Shown: positions 24,907 to 34,556 of the stretch, one piece after another
Layout: every line of letters begins with the position of its first letter
Position numbering within the stretch: the first letter of the stretch is position 1
Assembly (NCBI GenBank): GCA_900544135.1
Contig: UQTU01000003.1
Coordinates: 1-64,000, forward strand
Direction: 5' to 3'
Length of the DNA stretch: 64,000 nucleotides
Source: an uncultured Collinsella sp.
GTDB lineage: Bacteria; Actinomycetota; Coriobacteriia; Coriobacteriales; Coriobacteriaceae
Notes under the pieces: model-generated
The model's input: the letters and a program-made list of their open reading frames with translations, nothing else
Told to the model about the DNA's origin: nothing
Database searches by the model: none
Made by a program: the position numbers and the translations under genes

Positions 24907-27045
24907 GTGGAAGTGCTGGTTGTTGGCAATACCGTGTATGTCGATGACGACTTTTGTGCCAAGGCGTTTCCCGGTGACCATGTTCAGGTCGTGGCGGCCA
25001 ACGAGGCGCGCCGCGACGGGTCGTCGCTCCATGCGTCTTGGAAAGAGCTGCTGCAGCACCTGGACCAGGCTTACGAATTCGACCGTGTGGTCTACCTCTC
25101 TACCTATCTCACGCCGCATACCGAGGCCGTTGGCGACATCGAGCTGCTGCGCTCCGTCTTTCGAGCTTGCATGGGTCGCCAGATTCAGCTGCTGTTTGTG
25201 ACTGGTCCCATGGGAGCGGACGGTGCGGTGGACGCTGCGGGGCAAAACGGCAAGGGCATCATTGCCCGTGCGGCCAACGACCTGTGCCGCTACTATGCGG
25301 TCCGCGACGGCATTCAGGCCAAGATCTTGCGCGTGCCGTATCTGTACACCGCCTCGCCCACGCTGGAAGACCCGATTTTGACCCCGCTGTTCGAGGCGTG
25401 CTCGCAAGGCTCTGCTGTCATGAGGGCTGGGGCGGACTCACCGCTCGGTGCCCTCTGCGCCGAGGAGCTGGCCGTTCTGGTGCGTCGCATCTTCGACAGC
25501 TGGGATGCCACATTCGAGGAACTCGAGGTTCCGGATAGCTTTGCCCACACCGTGGGAGACCTGGGCGAGGCGCTCAAGGGCTTGTTCCCGGGGCTCGACA
25601 TTACCTACGACGGGGACGCCGTCGTCTCCATTGCTCCGAGCGATACCGTCCGCACGCGCTACGGGTGGTTCCAGCGCTATGACGTGCTGCGCGATCTTTC
25701 GACCATACACGCCCGCTGGGAGCAGACCCTCGCGGGCAAGCGCCATCCGCTGCGTGCCGCCATCGACCGCATGCGCGGGCGGACACTGCCCATCAAATGC
25801 CTGGAGACCGCGCTGGCCTGGGTGCTCTTTGAGGGCCTGGAGCTGGTGTTTTCGCAGTCTGCTCAGCTTAACGTGCTCGACTACCGCCTGCTGTACGTGG
25901 TACTGATCGGCACGCTGTATGGGCTCGATTTTGGCCTGGTTGCGGCGCTGCTGGCGTCGGTGGGTTTGGCCGCGAGCTACTTTACCCAGTATGGCTATAC
26001 CTTCCAGGGTCTCTTTTACGAGCCGTCTAACTGGCTGCCGTTTATTGCGTACTTTGTTGTGGGTGCCGTGTGCGGCTATGTGCAGCTGCGCAACAGCGAA
26101 GCCATTAGGGCGGAGCGCGATCAAAACGAGCTCGTGCGCAACCGCAATACGTTCCTTACGCAGCTCTACCACGACGCGATCGAGGACAAGCGCGCGTACA
26201 GGCGCCAGATCGTGGGTCGCCACGACAGCTTTGGCAAGATCTTTGCCGTGACGCAGGAGCTCGACGTATTCAACCCACGCGACATCTATCGCAAGTGCTG
26301 CGAGCTTTTGGGCGAGATCCTCGAGAACGATTCGGTGGCGATCTACCATGTTTCGGGCGGGGCATTTGCACGCCTGGTGGCAGCAAGTCCCGCGATTGCC
26401 GAAGATGCCGCGCGCTCGCTCACGCTTGAGCAGCTTGCACCTCTTTTGGGCGACGGGGGTCGTTCGAACCTGTGGGTGAACCGCGAGCTGACGCCGGGGC
26501 TTCCCATGTTTGGATACACGATCGAGCGCGACGGGGCACCCGCTGTGTTGATCTTTGTGCGTAGTGCGGCCGAAAACCAAATGACCCTCTATTATCAAAA
26601 CCTGTTCCGCATCTTGTGCGGGTTGGTCGAAAGCGCGCTGGGCCGTGCCTTTGACTATGAGGCGGTGGCGCAGGATAAACGCTGCGTTGACGGCACTTGC
26701 GTGCTCAAGCAGGCTGCCTTTGGCCAAGAGCTCGCGGCGGAGCAGGCGCTGGCAGATAGCAAGATGGGGAGTTTTTTGCTCCTGCGCGTGGTACCGGGCA
26801 TGGAGCCTGTCGGCGAGCTGGTGGGCGCAATTGGGTCGGCAATCCGCGAGAGCGACGCGGCGGGCTTGGTCGACGGCGACGTGCTCTACCTGCTTATGCG
26901 CCAGGCAAAGGCATGCGATCTGCCCATTATCCGCGAGCGCCTGAGCGCAAAGCAGATTGCGGTGGAGCCCGTCGACGGCGAGGACATCGTGGAGCTGCTG
27001 CAGCACATCTCTTACACCGGTGACGGTGAGGGGGGTGCCGCTTGA
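24907..27045 (+). CDS. pelD: PelD-like c-di-GMP receptor fused to an N-terminal SDR/epimerase-like domain
   Basis: The product (712 residues from GTG 24907) has an N-terminal nucleotide-sugar-epimerase-like domain (about 1-230), four membrane helices (about 300-385), a coiled linker, a GAF domain (about 425-560) and a degenerate GGDEF domain. The last has RESD (Arg647, Asp650), five residues before DGDVL where GGDEF should be. That RxxD spacing is the inhibitory-site form by which Pseudomonas PelD binds c-di-GMP; the enzyme site is lost. It should activate Pel polymer synthesis with PelE, PelF and PelG in the membrane. GTG 24907 has a strong GGGGAGGGGGAG site; ATG 24862 is an alternative. It overlaps pelE by four bases. 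Confidence 0.85.
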   Translation: MEVLVVGNTVYVDDDFCAKAFPGDHVQVVAANEARRDGSSLHASWKELLQHLDQAYEFDRVVYLSTYLTPHTEAVGDIELLRSVFRACMGRQIQLLFVTGPMGADGAVDAAGQNGKGIIARAANDLCRYYAVRDGIQAKILRVPYLYTASPTLEDPILTPLFEACSQGSAVMRAGADSPLGALCAEELAVLVRRIFDSWDATFEELEVPDSFAHTVGDLGEALKGLFPGLDITYDGDAVVSIAPSDTVRTRYGWFQRYDVLRDLSTIHARWEQTLAGKRHPLRAAIDRMRGRTLPIKCLETALAWVLFEGLELVFSQSAQLNVLDYRLLYVVLIGTLYGLDFGLVAALLASVGLAASYFTQYGYTFQGLFYEPSNWLPFIAYFVVGAVCGYVQLRNSEAIRAERDQNELVRNRNTFLTQLYHDAIEDKRAYRRQIVGRHDSFGKIFAVTQELDVFNPRDIYRKCCELLGEILENDSVAIYHVSGGAFARLVAASPAIAEDAARSLTLEQLAPLLGDGGRSNLWVNRELTPGLPMFGYTIERDGAPAVLIFVRSAAENQMTLYYQNLFRILCGLVESALGRAFDYEAVAQDKRCVDGTCVLKQAAFGQELAAEQALADSKMGSFLLLRVVPGMEPVGELVGAIGSAIRESDAAGLVDGDVLYLLMRQAKACDLPIIRERLSAKQIAVEPVDGEDIVELLQHISYTGDGEGGAA

Positions 27046-27947
27046 TCTCGCTTGTCGTTGCTGCCGTCTTGCTGCTGATTCATGCGCTGGTTTGCCTGAT
27101 GCTGTGGACGCTCATGAAACTGGGCCTGCTGCCGGTGCGCGGGCACATGCTGGCTGTGATAGTGCTGGTGCCGCTGTGGGGCCCGTTGCTGGTGGTTTTG
27201 CTATCAGTGTGCAGCGCGGTGTTTGGCGAGGGGCTGAAAGGGTCTGCGCTGGAGTCGCTGCGCTTCAACGATGACCTGCATCGCAGTATGTCGGTACCGA
27301 GTGGTGAGGACGATTCAGGCGTAGTGCCGCTCGAGGAGGCACTCATCGTCAACGACCCGGCATACCGGCGCCGCCTAATGCTCTCCATGCTCACCGAGGA
27401 GCCCGACGCGTACCTGGCGCAGCTGCAGGCGGCTAAGCTTAACGACGACGTTGAGGTGGCGCACTATGCCGCGACGGCGGTGGCGCAGATCTCCAAGGAG
27501 TCCGACCTTAAACTGCAGCAGCTGGAGCGTGCCTTTAAGACGGACCCGAGCGCTCAAAACCTCAACGAATACTGCGATTTTCTTGGTGAATACTTGTGCT
27601 CGGGCTTGGCTGAGGGGCGCGTGGCTCAGATTCAGCGCCAACAGTACGCGCGCCTGCTTGCGCGTCGCTGCGAGCGCGAGGATACCCTTGAGCTGCGCAT
27701 TCGATACGCGACGGCGCTGGCCGATGTCGGACAGATCGACGAGGCGCAGGCCGTGACCGACCAGCTGGTGATAGACGTGCCCGAGGAGCAGGAGGTTTGG
27801 ATGCTTTGCCTGCGCCTGGCCGTGATGCGCCGCGACGGTGACGAGGTCCACCGTGTGATCGATGCGATTGACAAGCAACATGTGTATTTGAGCGCCGACA
27901 ACCGCGAAAAGTTGGCGTTTTGGCGCGACGGGGAGGAGGCCAGATGA
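27042..27947 (+). CDS. pelE: PelE-like membrane protein with TPR-type helical repeats
   Basis: The 301-residue protein has two N-terminal membrane helices (LVVAAVLLLIHALVCLML, and one around residues 36-57) and a helical cytoplasmic part made of TPR-like units, such as ALADVGQIDEAQAV near 230. Size, topology and its place directly after pelD match PelE, which bridges PelD and the synthase PelF. It starts at TTG 27042, overlapping the pelD stop, with GTGAGGGGGG as ribosome-binding site. Its stop overlaps the next ATG (ATGA). Confidence 0.78.
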   Translation: MISLVVAAVLLLIHALVCLMLWTLMKLGLLPVRGHMLAVIVLVPLWGPLLVVLLSVCSAVFGEGLKGSALESLRFNDDLHRSMSVPSGEDDSGVVPLEEALIVNDPAYRRRLMLSMLTEEPDAYLAQLQAAKLNDDVEVAHYAATAVAQISKESDLKLQQLERAFKTDPSAQNLNEYCDFLGEYLCSGLAEGRVAQIQRQQYARLLARRCEREDTLELRIRYATALADVGQIDEAQAVTDQLVIDVPEEQEVWMLCLRLAVMRRDGDEVHRVIDAIDKQHVYLSADNREKLAFWRDGEEAR

Positions 27948-29825
27948 GCGTGGCGCAACATATCCGCGACCGTGCAGGGCGCTTTCGTTGGATGGGACTC
28001 CTCGTGGTGTGGGCGGTCTTTATTGTCATGGCCGCTGTGCTGCTGGTGGAGCGTGCCGGCGTGCAGTACAGTGCGGGCCAGCATAAGCTGGGGATGCTGG
28101 CCGCCAACGATGCGGTGCCGGCCTCCTCGGCAATCTTTGGCCAAAAGCCCACGTGCCTGGTCATTACCGATTCCGATCAAGCTGGCGTCGAGGACGTAAA
28201 GGAACAGTTCGACCAGATCCTGCTCGACATGAAGATCGCCCATCGCGATGTTGATATTGCCACCGACGGTGCGGACGCGATCCCATCGCTCACGTCGTTT
28301 GATCGCGTGATTGTGCTTATGCCCTCGCTTGACGGACTGGGTACGCATCTGACCGATCTGATGAGTTGGGTGAGTGTGGGCGGCTCACTCATGCTGGGCA
28401 TGACGCCAGATAACTCGAACTGCCTGCAGGCTATTGCTTCCAAGCTTGGGATCGAATCGGCCGGATATGACTATGCGAAAGCCGAAAGCATTGTGCCGAG
28501 CGATGACTTTATGTTGGGCGGAGGAGAGCGCTACGAGTTCTCGGATCCCTTCGATTCTTCGCTTTCGGTTTCATTGCGCGAAACGGCGCACGTATGGGCA
28601 AAGACCGGTGACGCGGGCACGCCGCTCATTTGGTCTAACGATTGCGGCAGTGGTCACACCGTGGTGTGCAACATTGGTATCTACGACAAGGTCATGCGTG
28701 GGTTCTATGCTTCGGCCATAAGCTTGCTGGGTGATGCCTCGGCCTATCCGGTCATCAACAGCGCCGTGTTCTATTTGGACGACTTTCCTAGCCCCGTGCC
28801 CTCGGGCGATGGTACTTATATCAAGCGTGACTACGGCCTTTCCATTGCGGATTTTTACACCAAGGTCTGGTGGCCCGATCTGCAAAAGCTTGCGCAAAAA
28901 TACGGCATTCGCTATACCGGCGTGATGATCGAAAACTACGAGGACGCGGTCAACCAGACCGAGCCCGCGCGCCAGGCCGATACCACGCAGTTCCGCTATT
29001 TTGGCGGCATGCTGCTGCAGATGGGCGGAGAGCTGGGCTTTCACGGCTACAACCATCAGCCTCTGGCGCTCTGGGATACCGACTATGGCACGCTGTATGA
29101 CTACAAGACCTGGAAGAACAAGGAAACGCTCGTCGCTTCGCTCAACGAGCTTATAGCCTTCCAGGACGAGGTGCTGCCCAACGCGCACGGCTCGGTCTAC
29201 GTGCCACCGTCGAATATCCTTTCGGCCCGCGCGCGCCAGCTTATCGGCACCGATGTTCCGCGCATTAAGACTATTGCCAGTACGTATTTTGAGGACGGTA
29301 CCGACCTGCCGTACGTGCAGGAGTTTGGCGTGGCGAGCGATGGTATTGTGGAGCAGCCGCGTATTGTCTCGGGCGGCATGGTCGACGATTCCTATATGCG
29401 CCTGGCTGCCGTGTCCGAGCTCAACATGCACTACGTGAGTACGCACTTTATGCACCCGGACGACCTGCTCGATCCCGATCGCGGCGCCAAGGAGGGCTGG
29501 GAAGTCTACAAGGGCGGCCTGACCGACTACCTGGACTGGCTTACCAAGTCTGCGCCCGACCTGCGCCGCCAGACGGCGTCGGAGTGCTCCGGTGCCATTC
29601 AGCGCTTTTCGTCGGTTACGGTGAGCGTGGATACCGGTGCGGATGCCTGGACGCTCAGCCTGGACAATTTCCACGACGAGGCGTGGCTCATGTTCCGCGC
29701 CAATAAATGGCGAGCCGGGTGCGGTGACGGGTGGCGAACTGACGCACCTTACGGGCGATCTGTATCTGCTCAAGGCAAATGATAATACCCTGACGATCGA
29801 GCGCAAGGAGGGTGGCGACAGATGA
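27944..29825 (+). CDS. DUF2194 / PelA-like membrane-anchored polysaccharide deacetylase-type protein, with a frameshift near the 3' end
   Basis: A single N-terminal membrane helix (about 17-36) leads to an extracellular DUF2194 region. Deacetylase-type features are FYLDDFPSP (near residue 285) and FHGYNHQP (near 370), which could provide metal ligands. It takes the place of PelA, which trims or deacetylates Pel. As written, the frame ends at 29782 after 612 residues with an unusual tail (KWRAGCGDGW). Removing one A from the AAA at 29705-29707 restores NGEPGAVTGGELTHLTGDLY and further residues to a TGA at 29825, which overlaps the pelF ATG by four bases exactly like the other junctions. This indicates a recent mutation or a sequencing error. 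Confidence 0.85.
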
Positions 29826-31249
29826 GAATCTGCTTGGTACTCGAGGGTTGCTACCCTTATGTGCACGGCGGCGTATCTACCTGGATGCATGGCTATATCC
29901 AGGCCATGCCCGAGCACGAGTTCGTGCTGTGGGTGATTGGCGCGCATGCTGCCGACCGCGGCAAATTTGTCTACGAGCTGCCCAGCAACGTGGTCGAGGT
30001 GCACGAGGTGTTCCTGGACGATGCCCTGCGGCTTTCGGGCGAGCAACATGAAGCCAGTTTTAACGACCGCGAGCGCGAGGCGCTACGCCGCCTGGTGTCG
30101 CTCTCCAATCCGGACTGGGACGTGCTGTTCGATATCTTCCAGCGCCGTCGCGTGCATCCGCTCTCGTTTTTGCAGAGCCGCACGTTTATGGATATCTTCC
30201 GCGACGTGTGCCTTGCCGAGTACCCCTACACGCCCTTCGCCGACGCATTCCACACCATGCGCTCTATGCTGTTGCCGGTGCTCTACCTGCTGGGCAGCGA
30301 GGTGCCGGTTGCCGATGTGTACCACGCTATCTCGACCGGCTACGGCGGCCTGCTCGCCTGCCTGGGCTCAAGCGTTCACCATGCGCCGGTGCTGCTCACC
30401 GAGCACGGCATCTATACCCGCGAGCGCGAGGAAGAGATCATTCGCGCCGACTGGGTGGTGCCGTCGTTTAAGGACCGCTGGATTCGCTTTTTCTACCTGC
30501 TTTCGGAGGAGATCTACCGCCGCGCCTTCCGCGTGACGAGTTTGTTCCATAACGCCCGCAAGACGCAGATCGATATGGGTTGCGATGCAGACAAATGTCT
30601 GGTCATCCCCAACGGCATCCAGTTCGACTGCTTTAAGGACATTCCCTTAAAGCCCGATGACGGCTGGGTGGACATTGGCGCGGTGGTGCGCCTGGCGCCC
30701 ATCAAGGACGTCAAGACTATGATCTATGCCTTTTTTGAGCTGCACGAGCGCCTGCCCAAGGTGCGCCTGCACATCATGGGCGGCGTGGACGACGAAGAGT
30801 ACGGCGCCGAGTACCACGCGCTGGTCGAAACCCTGGGCGTGCGCGACCTGATCTTTACCGGCCGCGTCAACGTGGTCGAGTACATGGAAAAGCTCGACTT
30901 TACCATTTTGACGAGCATCTCCGAGGGCCAGCCGCTCAGCGTGCTGGAGTCGCTTGCCGCGTGTCGTCCCTGCGTGACGACCGAGGTGGGCTGCTGCCGT
31001 GAGTTGCTCGAAGGCGCTCCGGGCGATGACTTTGGCGTGGCAGGTTTTGTGACGCCGCCTATGTATCGCAAGGGCTTGGCCGATGCCATGGAACGCATGT
31101 GCACAAGCCGCGCCCGTCGCATTGAGATGGGGGAGCGAGGCAAGCGTCGCGTTGCCACGTACTTTTTGCACGAGCAGATGCTCGCCAACTATCGCGCGCT
31201 GTACGACGTGACGGCGCAAGCGTTTGACCTGCCCAGAGAGGGGGAGTAG
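29822..31249 (+). CDS. pelF: PelF-like family 4 glycosyltransferase
   Basis: A 475-residue GT-B enzyme. The N-terminus, LVLEGCYPYVHGGVSTWMH, is typical of PelF, and the C-terminal domain has the EX7E motif in SEGQPLSVLESLA followed by TTEVGCCRELLEG. PelF is the cytosolic synthase of Pel and uses UDP-sugars (UDP-GalNAc or UDP-GlcNAc type in known systems). No membrane segment is seen, so it would depend on PelD, PelE and PelG at the membrane. The start overlaps the frame-restored end of the preceding gene by four bases. It is followed by pelG after three bases. Confidence 0.92.
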   Translation: MRICLVLEGCYPYVHGGVSTWMHGYIQAMPEHEFVLWVIGAHAADRGKFVYELPSNVVEVHEVFLDDALRLSGEQHEASFNDREREALRRLVSLSNPDWDVLFDIFQRRRVHPLSFLQSRTFMDIFRDVCLAEYPYTPFADAFHTMRSMLLPVLYLLGSEVPVADVYHAISTGYGGLLACLGSSVHHAPVLLTEHGIYTREREEEIIRADWVVPSFKDRWIRFFYLLSEEIYRRAFRVTSLFHNARKTQIDMGCDADKCLVIPNGIQFDCFKDIPLKPDDGWVDIGAVVRLAPIKDVKTMIYAFFELHERLPKVRLHIMGGVDDEEYGAEYHALVETLGVRDLIFTGRVNVVEYMEKLDFTILTSISEGQPLSVLESLAACRPCVTTEVGCCRELLEGAPGDDFGVAGFVTPPMYRKGLADAMERMCTSRARRIEMGERGKRRVATYFLHEQMLANYRALYDVTAQAFDLPREGE

Positions 31250-31252
31250 CCG

Positions 31253-32797
31253 GTGGCCGGAATCGGTTTTGAGCTCAAGCGCCTGTTTAGGCGCAAGGGC
31301 CTGTTTGCCACGATGCGCGCCTATGGCTACGCCGGCATTGTGTGCACGGGCCCGATGCTGCTGGGCGTGCTGCTCCAGGTGGGTATCTTGGTGCTGTGCG
31401 GTCTGTGGGGCGTGGGACGCGCCAACCAAGACCTGCTGGTGTGCATGGTGACCTATACGCTGCTGGCGTCGCTCACGCTCACGAGCTTTTTCTCCATGCC
31501 GGTCACGCGCTTTTTGGCTGATATGTTGTTTGCCGAGCGCGAGGACGAGATTCTGCCCTCGTTTTGGGGCTCCAATGCTGTCATGCTCGTTGCGGGCACG
31601 GTGCTCTACGGCGTCTTCCTTCTGTTCTCGGGCGCCACGCTGCTGCAGGGGCTGCTGTGCCTGTGGCTGTTCAACATTATGATCGTCAACTGGAACGGCA
31701 TGAGTTACCTCACGGCCATCAAGGATTACCGCGGTATCCTATGCAGCTTTGCGGCTGCCATTGGCGCGGCGTGCCTGTGCGCCCTGGCCGCGCTGGCGCT
31801 GGGACTGCCGCCGGTCGAGGGCCTGTTGGCGTCAATTGCTCTGGGCTACGGCGTCATGCTCGCCTGGGACGTGGTGCTGCTGTACCGTTATTTTCCTCAG
31901 AGCGACCGCAGCCCCTGGCTCTTTTTGCAGTGGCTCGATCAGTTTATGCCGCTGGCGCTCACGGGCTTGTTTACCAACCTGGGTCTCTTTGCGCACTTGG
32001 TGATAATTTGGGCCGGTCCCATTGGCGTGCAGGTCAAGGGCTTGTTTTATGGTGCGCCCTACCACGATGTGCCGGCGCTCATCGCGTTTTTGACGATCCT
32101 GGTCACGTCCGTCAACTTTGTGGTCTCGGTCGAGGTCAACTTTTATCCGCGCTATCGCGACTACTACAGCCTGTTCAACGACGGTGGCGTGGTGGGCGAC
32201 ATTGTGGTGGCCGAGGAGGAAATGCTTGCCACGCTCAATCGAGAACTGCGCTTTTGTGCGCTCAAGCAGCTGTTTGTGACTGCTGCGGTCATTTCGCTCG
32301 AGACCACGGTGCTGTCGGCCCTGCCGTTGGGCTTTAACAACCTGATGCACGGTTATTTTCGTACGCTGTGCGTGGGCTATGGCCTGTATGCCGTGGGCAA
32401 TACGGTGATGCTTATCTTGCTGTACTTTACCGACTATAAGGGGGCCGTGCTGGCTTCGGGTCTGTTTGCCGGTGTGGCTGGGCTGGCGACTGCGGTGTCG
32501 TTGCTTTTGCCGCAGCAGTTTTACGGCTTTGGCTTTTTGTTGGGTGCGGCGGTGTTTTTTATCGTGGCGCTGCTGCGACTCGATACCTATACCGCCAACT
32601 TGCCGTATCGTATCCTGAGCCAGCAGCCCATTGTGGCGACCGACAAAACGGGTCGCTTTACACAGCTGGGCCGCTTGCTCGACCGTGCCGAGCAGCGCTA
32701 TGAGGAACGCCGTCAGCAGGGCGAGCCGCATGGCGCGTTTGAGCGCGCGGTGGTTCGCTTGTACCAAAAGCATTGGGGAGGTCCTGATGACCGATAG
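31253..32797 (+). CDS. pelG: PelG-like polysaccharide transporter
   Basis: The 514-residue protein has about 12 membrane segments and the typical N-terminus MAGIGFELKRLFRRKGLF. It belongs to the PelG branch of the MOP superfamily and is thought to carry Pel across the cytoplasmic membrane. The GTG at 31253 follows the pelF stop by three bases with GAGAGGGGGAG as site. There are no PelB or PelC homologs nearby, in keeping with a cell without an outer membrane. It overlaps the cotH-like gene by 11 bases. Confidence 0.92.
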   Translation: MAGIGFELKRLFRRKGLFATMRAYGYAGIVCTGPMLLGVLLQVGILVLCGLWGVGRANQDLLVCMVTYTLLASLTLTSFFSMPVTRFLADMLFAEREDEILPSFWGSNAVMLVAGTVLYGVFLLFSGATLLQGLLCLWLFNIMIVNWNGMSYLTAIKDYRGILCSFAAAIGAACLCALAALALGLPPVEGLLASIALGYGVMLAWDVVLLYRYFPQSDRSPWLFLQWLDQFMPLALTGLFTNLGLFAHLVIIWAGPIGVQVKGLFYGAPYHDVPALIAFLTILVTSVNFVVSVEVNFYPRYRDYYSLFNDGGVVGDIVVAEEEMLATLNRELRFCALKQLFVTAAVISLETTVLSALPLGFNNLMHGYFRTLCVGYGLYAVGNTVMLILLYFTDYKGAVLASGLFAGVAGLATAVSLLLPQQFYGFGFLLGAAVFFIVALLRLDTYTANLPYRILSQQPIVATDKTGRFTQLGRLLDRAEQRYEERRQQGEPHGAFERAVVRLYQKHWGGPDDR

Positions 32798-34556
32798 AAT
32801 GATGTCTCGCCGCCGTCTGTTTGAGGCGGCTGCCGGTGTGCTGTTGCTTTCGGGCTGCTCGGTGCAGGAAGACTCCTCGACCAAAAAAGTCAAAGAGCAG
32901 GACGAGATCAAAAAGGCCGAGGCCTCGGACGGGACTAAGCACCTGCGCGATAAGGACGAGCTGTACGAGGTCTACGACGACTCGGGTATTGTGACCATGT
33001 ACCTGACGGTCTCGCGCGGCAACAGCTCCGAGAACACCGACCACAGCTGGGCCGAGATCAACACGTACTCGGTGTATGACTATGCCGGCATGGGCGTGAC
33101 GCGCTATCAGGTTATGGGCCTGCTGCGGCCGGGCGACGAAGACGGCCCGGTGGCCGGCGAGGTCGGCTATGGCGAGGAAGCGCCCAATGCCACCGTGCAG
33201 GTGCGCGGCCAGACGTCGAGCGGCTACGCGCAGAAGAATTATAAGGTTGAGCTCAAGAAGGGTAAGGGCACCTGGCGTCAGCAGCGCGCGATTGCGCTCA
33301 ATAAGCATATGGGCGAGGGCATGCGCTTTCGCAACAAGATGGCCTACGACCTGATTTGTGGGATTCCCCAGATGATGGGCCTTCGCACGCAGTTTGTGCA
33401 CCTGTGGGTGTGCGACCAGACCGAAAAATCTAACGACACCTTTGAGGACTACGGACTGTTTACGCAGGTGGAGCAGCTCAACAAGACGGCGCTTAAGGCA
33501 CATGGCCTGGATAAGAGCGGGCACCTGTATAAGGTGAACAGCTTTGATTTCCATCGCTTCGAAGATACCATTAAGCTGGCGGATGACCCCGACTATAACC
33601 AGACGGCGTTTGAGGGCATGCTCGAGATCAAGGGCGATTCGGACCATACCAAGTTAATCGAGATGCTCGATGCGCTCAACGACGATACGCAAAAGATCGA
33701 CGATGTGCTCGACACCTACTTCGATACCGAGAACCTGGTCTATTGGATGGCGTTTCAGATCTTGACGGGAAATTGCGATACGCAGAACCGTAACTGCTAT
33801 CTGTACAGCCCGCTTAACTCAAATACCTGGTACTTTTTAGATTGGGATAACGACGGCATGCTGCGTAAGCTGGAGCTTTCTCTTACCGGGTTTTCGGACT
33901 ACGCGAGCTGGGAGCGCGGCGCAAGCAACTACTGGGGTAACGTGCTGTTTAACCGCGCGTTGCGCAGCAAGTCGTTCCGCAGCGAACTCGACCGTGCCGT
34001 CAAGGACTTGCGCTCGTATTTGACCGAGACTCGCCTGACCAAGATGATCAAGCACTACCGCGAGGTGACTGAATCCCTGGTCTTTGCTTCGCCCGATATC
34101 GACAATCTGCCTGTCACCAAGGACCAATACGAGCAGATCGCCGCGGCGATTCCCTCCGAGATCGAGGAGAACTACAAGAGCTTTCGCGAGAGTTTTAAAA
34201 AGCCCATGCCGTTCTACATCGGCGTGCCGCAGATCGATAACGGTAAGCTGCGCATTAACTGGGATGCGTCCTACGACTTTAAGGCGCGCGACATTCGCTA
34301 CACTGTAGAGCTAGCGCGCGACTATGCCATAAGCGACGTTGTCTTTAAGGCCGAGGACGTGCTGCTTCCCGAGGTGACCTGCGATGCGCCCGATGCCGGC
34401 CAGTATTTTGTGCGCGTGCGTGCCACCAACTCCGACGGCTTTACGCAAGATGCGTTTGACTACTATGTGACTGACGACGGCAAGCACTACGGCATGAAGT
34501 GTTTTTACGTGCAAGACGGCGGTAAGGTCGTGGAGGACACGTATGAGGAGGGCTAG
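32787..34556 (+). CDS. CotH-family protein kinase-like lipoprotein
   Basis: The 589-residue protein begins with SRRRLFEAAAG, close to a twin-arginine signal, then the lipobox LLLSGC with Cys24, so it is likely an exported lipoprotein. The CotH domain shows TVQVRGQTSSGYAQKNYKVEL (about 135-155, key residues Arg-Gly and Lys), then EDYGLFTQVEQLNK, and the metal-binding-type YFLDWDND. CotH proteins phosphorylate spore-coat or surface proteins in known cases. A C-terminal fibronectin-like segment (about 470-560) follows. ATG 32787 follows GGGGAGG. Its place in the pel-like operon suggests it modifies or anchors cell-surface material. Confidence 0.87.
   Translation: MTDRMMSRRRLFEAAAGVLLLSGCSVQEDSSTKKVKEQDEIKKAEASDGTKHLRDKDELYEVYDDSGIVTMYLTVSRGNSSENTDHSWAEINTYSVYDYAGMGVTRYQVMGLLRPGDEDGPVAGEVGYGEEAPNATVQVRGQTSSGYAQKNYKVELKKGKGTWRQQRAIALNKHMGEGMRFRNKMAYDLICGIPQMMGLRTQFVHLWVCDQTEKSNDTFEDYGLFTQVEQLNKTALKAHGLDKSGHLYKVNSFDFHRFEDTIKLADDPDYNQTAFEGMLEIKGDSDHTKLIEMLDALNDDTQKIDDVLDTYFDTENLVYWMAFQILTGNCDTQNRNCYLYSPLNSNTWYFLDWDNDGMLRKLELSLTGFSDYASWERGASNYWGNVLFNRALRSKSFRSELDRAVKDLRSYLTETRLTKMIKHYREVTESLVFASPDIDNLPVTKDQYEQIAAAIPSEIEENYKSFRESFKKPMPFYIGVPQIDNGKLRINWDASYDFKARDIRYTVELARDYAISDVVFKAEDVLLPEVTCDAPDAGQYFVRVRATNSDGFTQDAFDYYVTDDGKHYGMKCFYVQDGGKVVEDTYEEG

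Noticed and set aside
24401..25201. Open frame of 266 codons before the pelD-like gene
   Set aside because: It runs through repeat copy 2 and into the pelD-like gene in another frame; composition is not protein-like.
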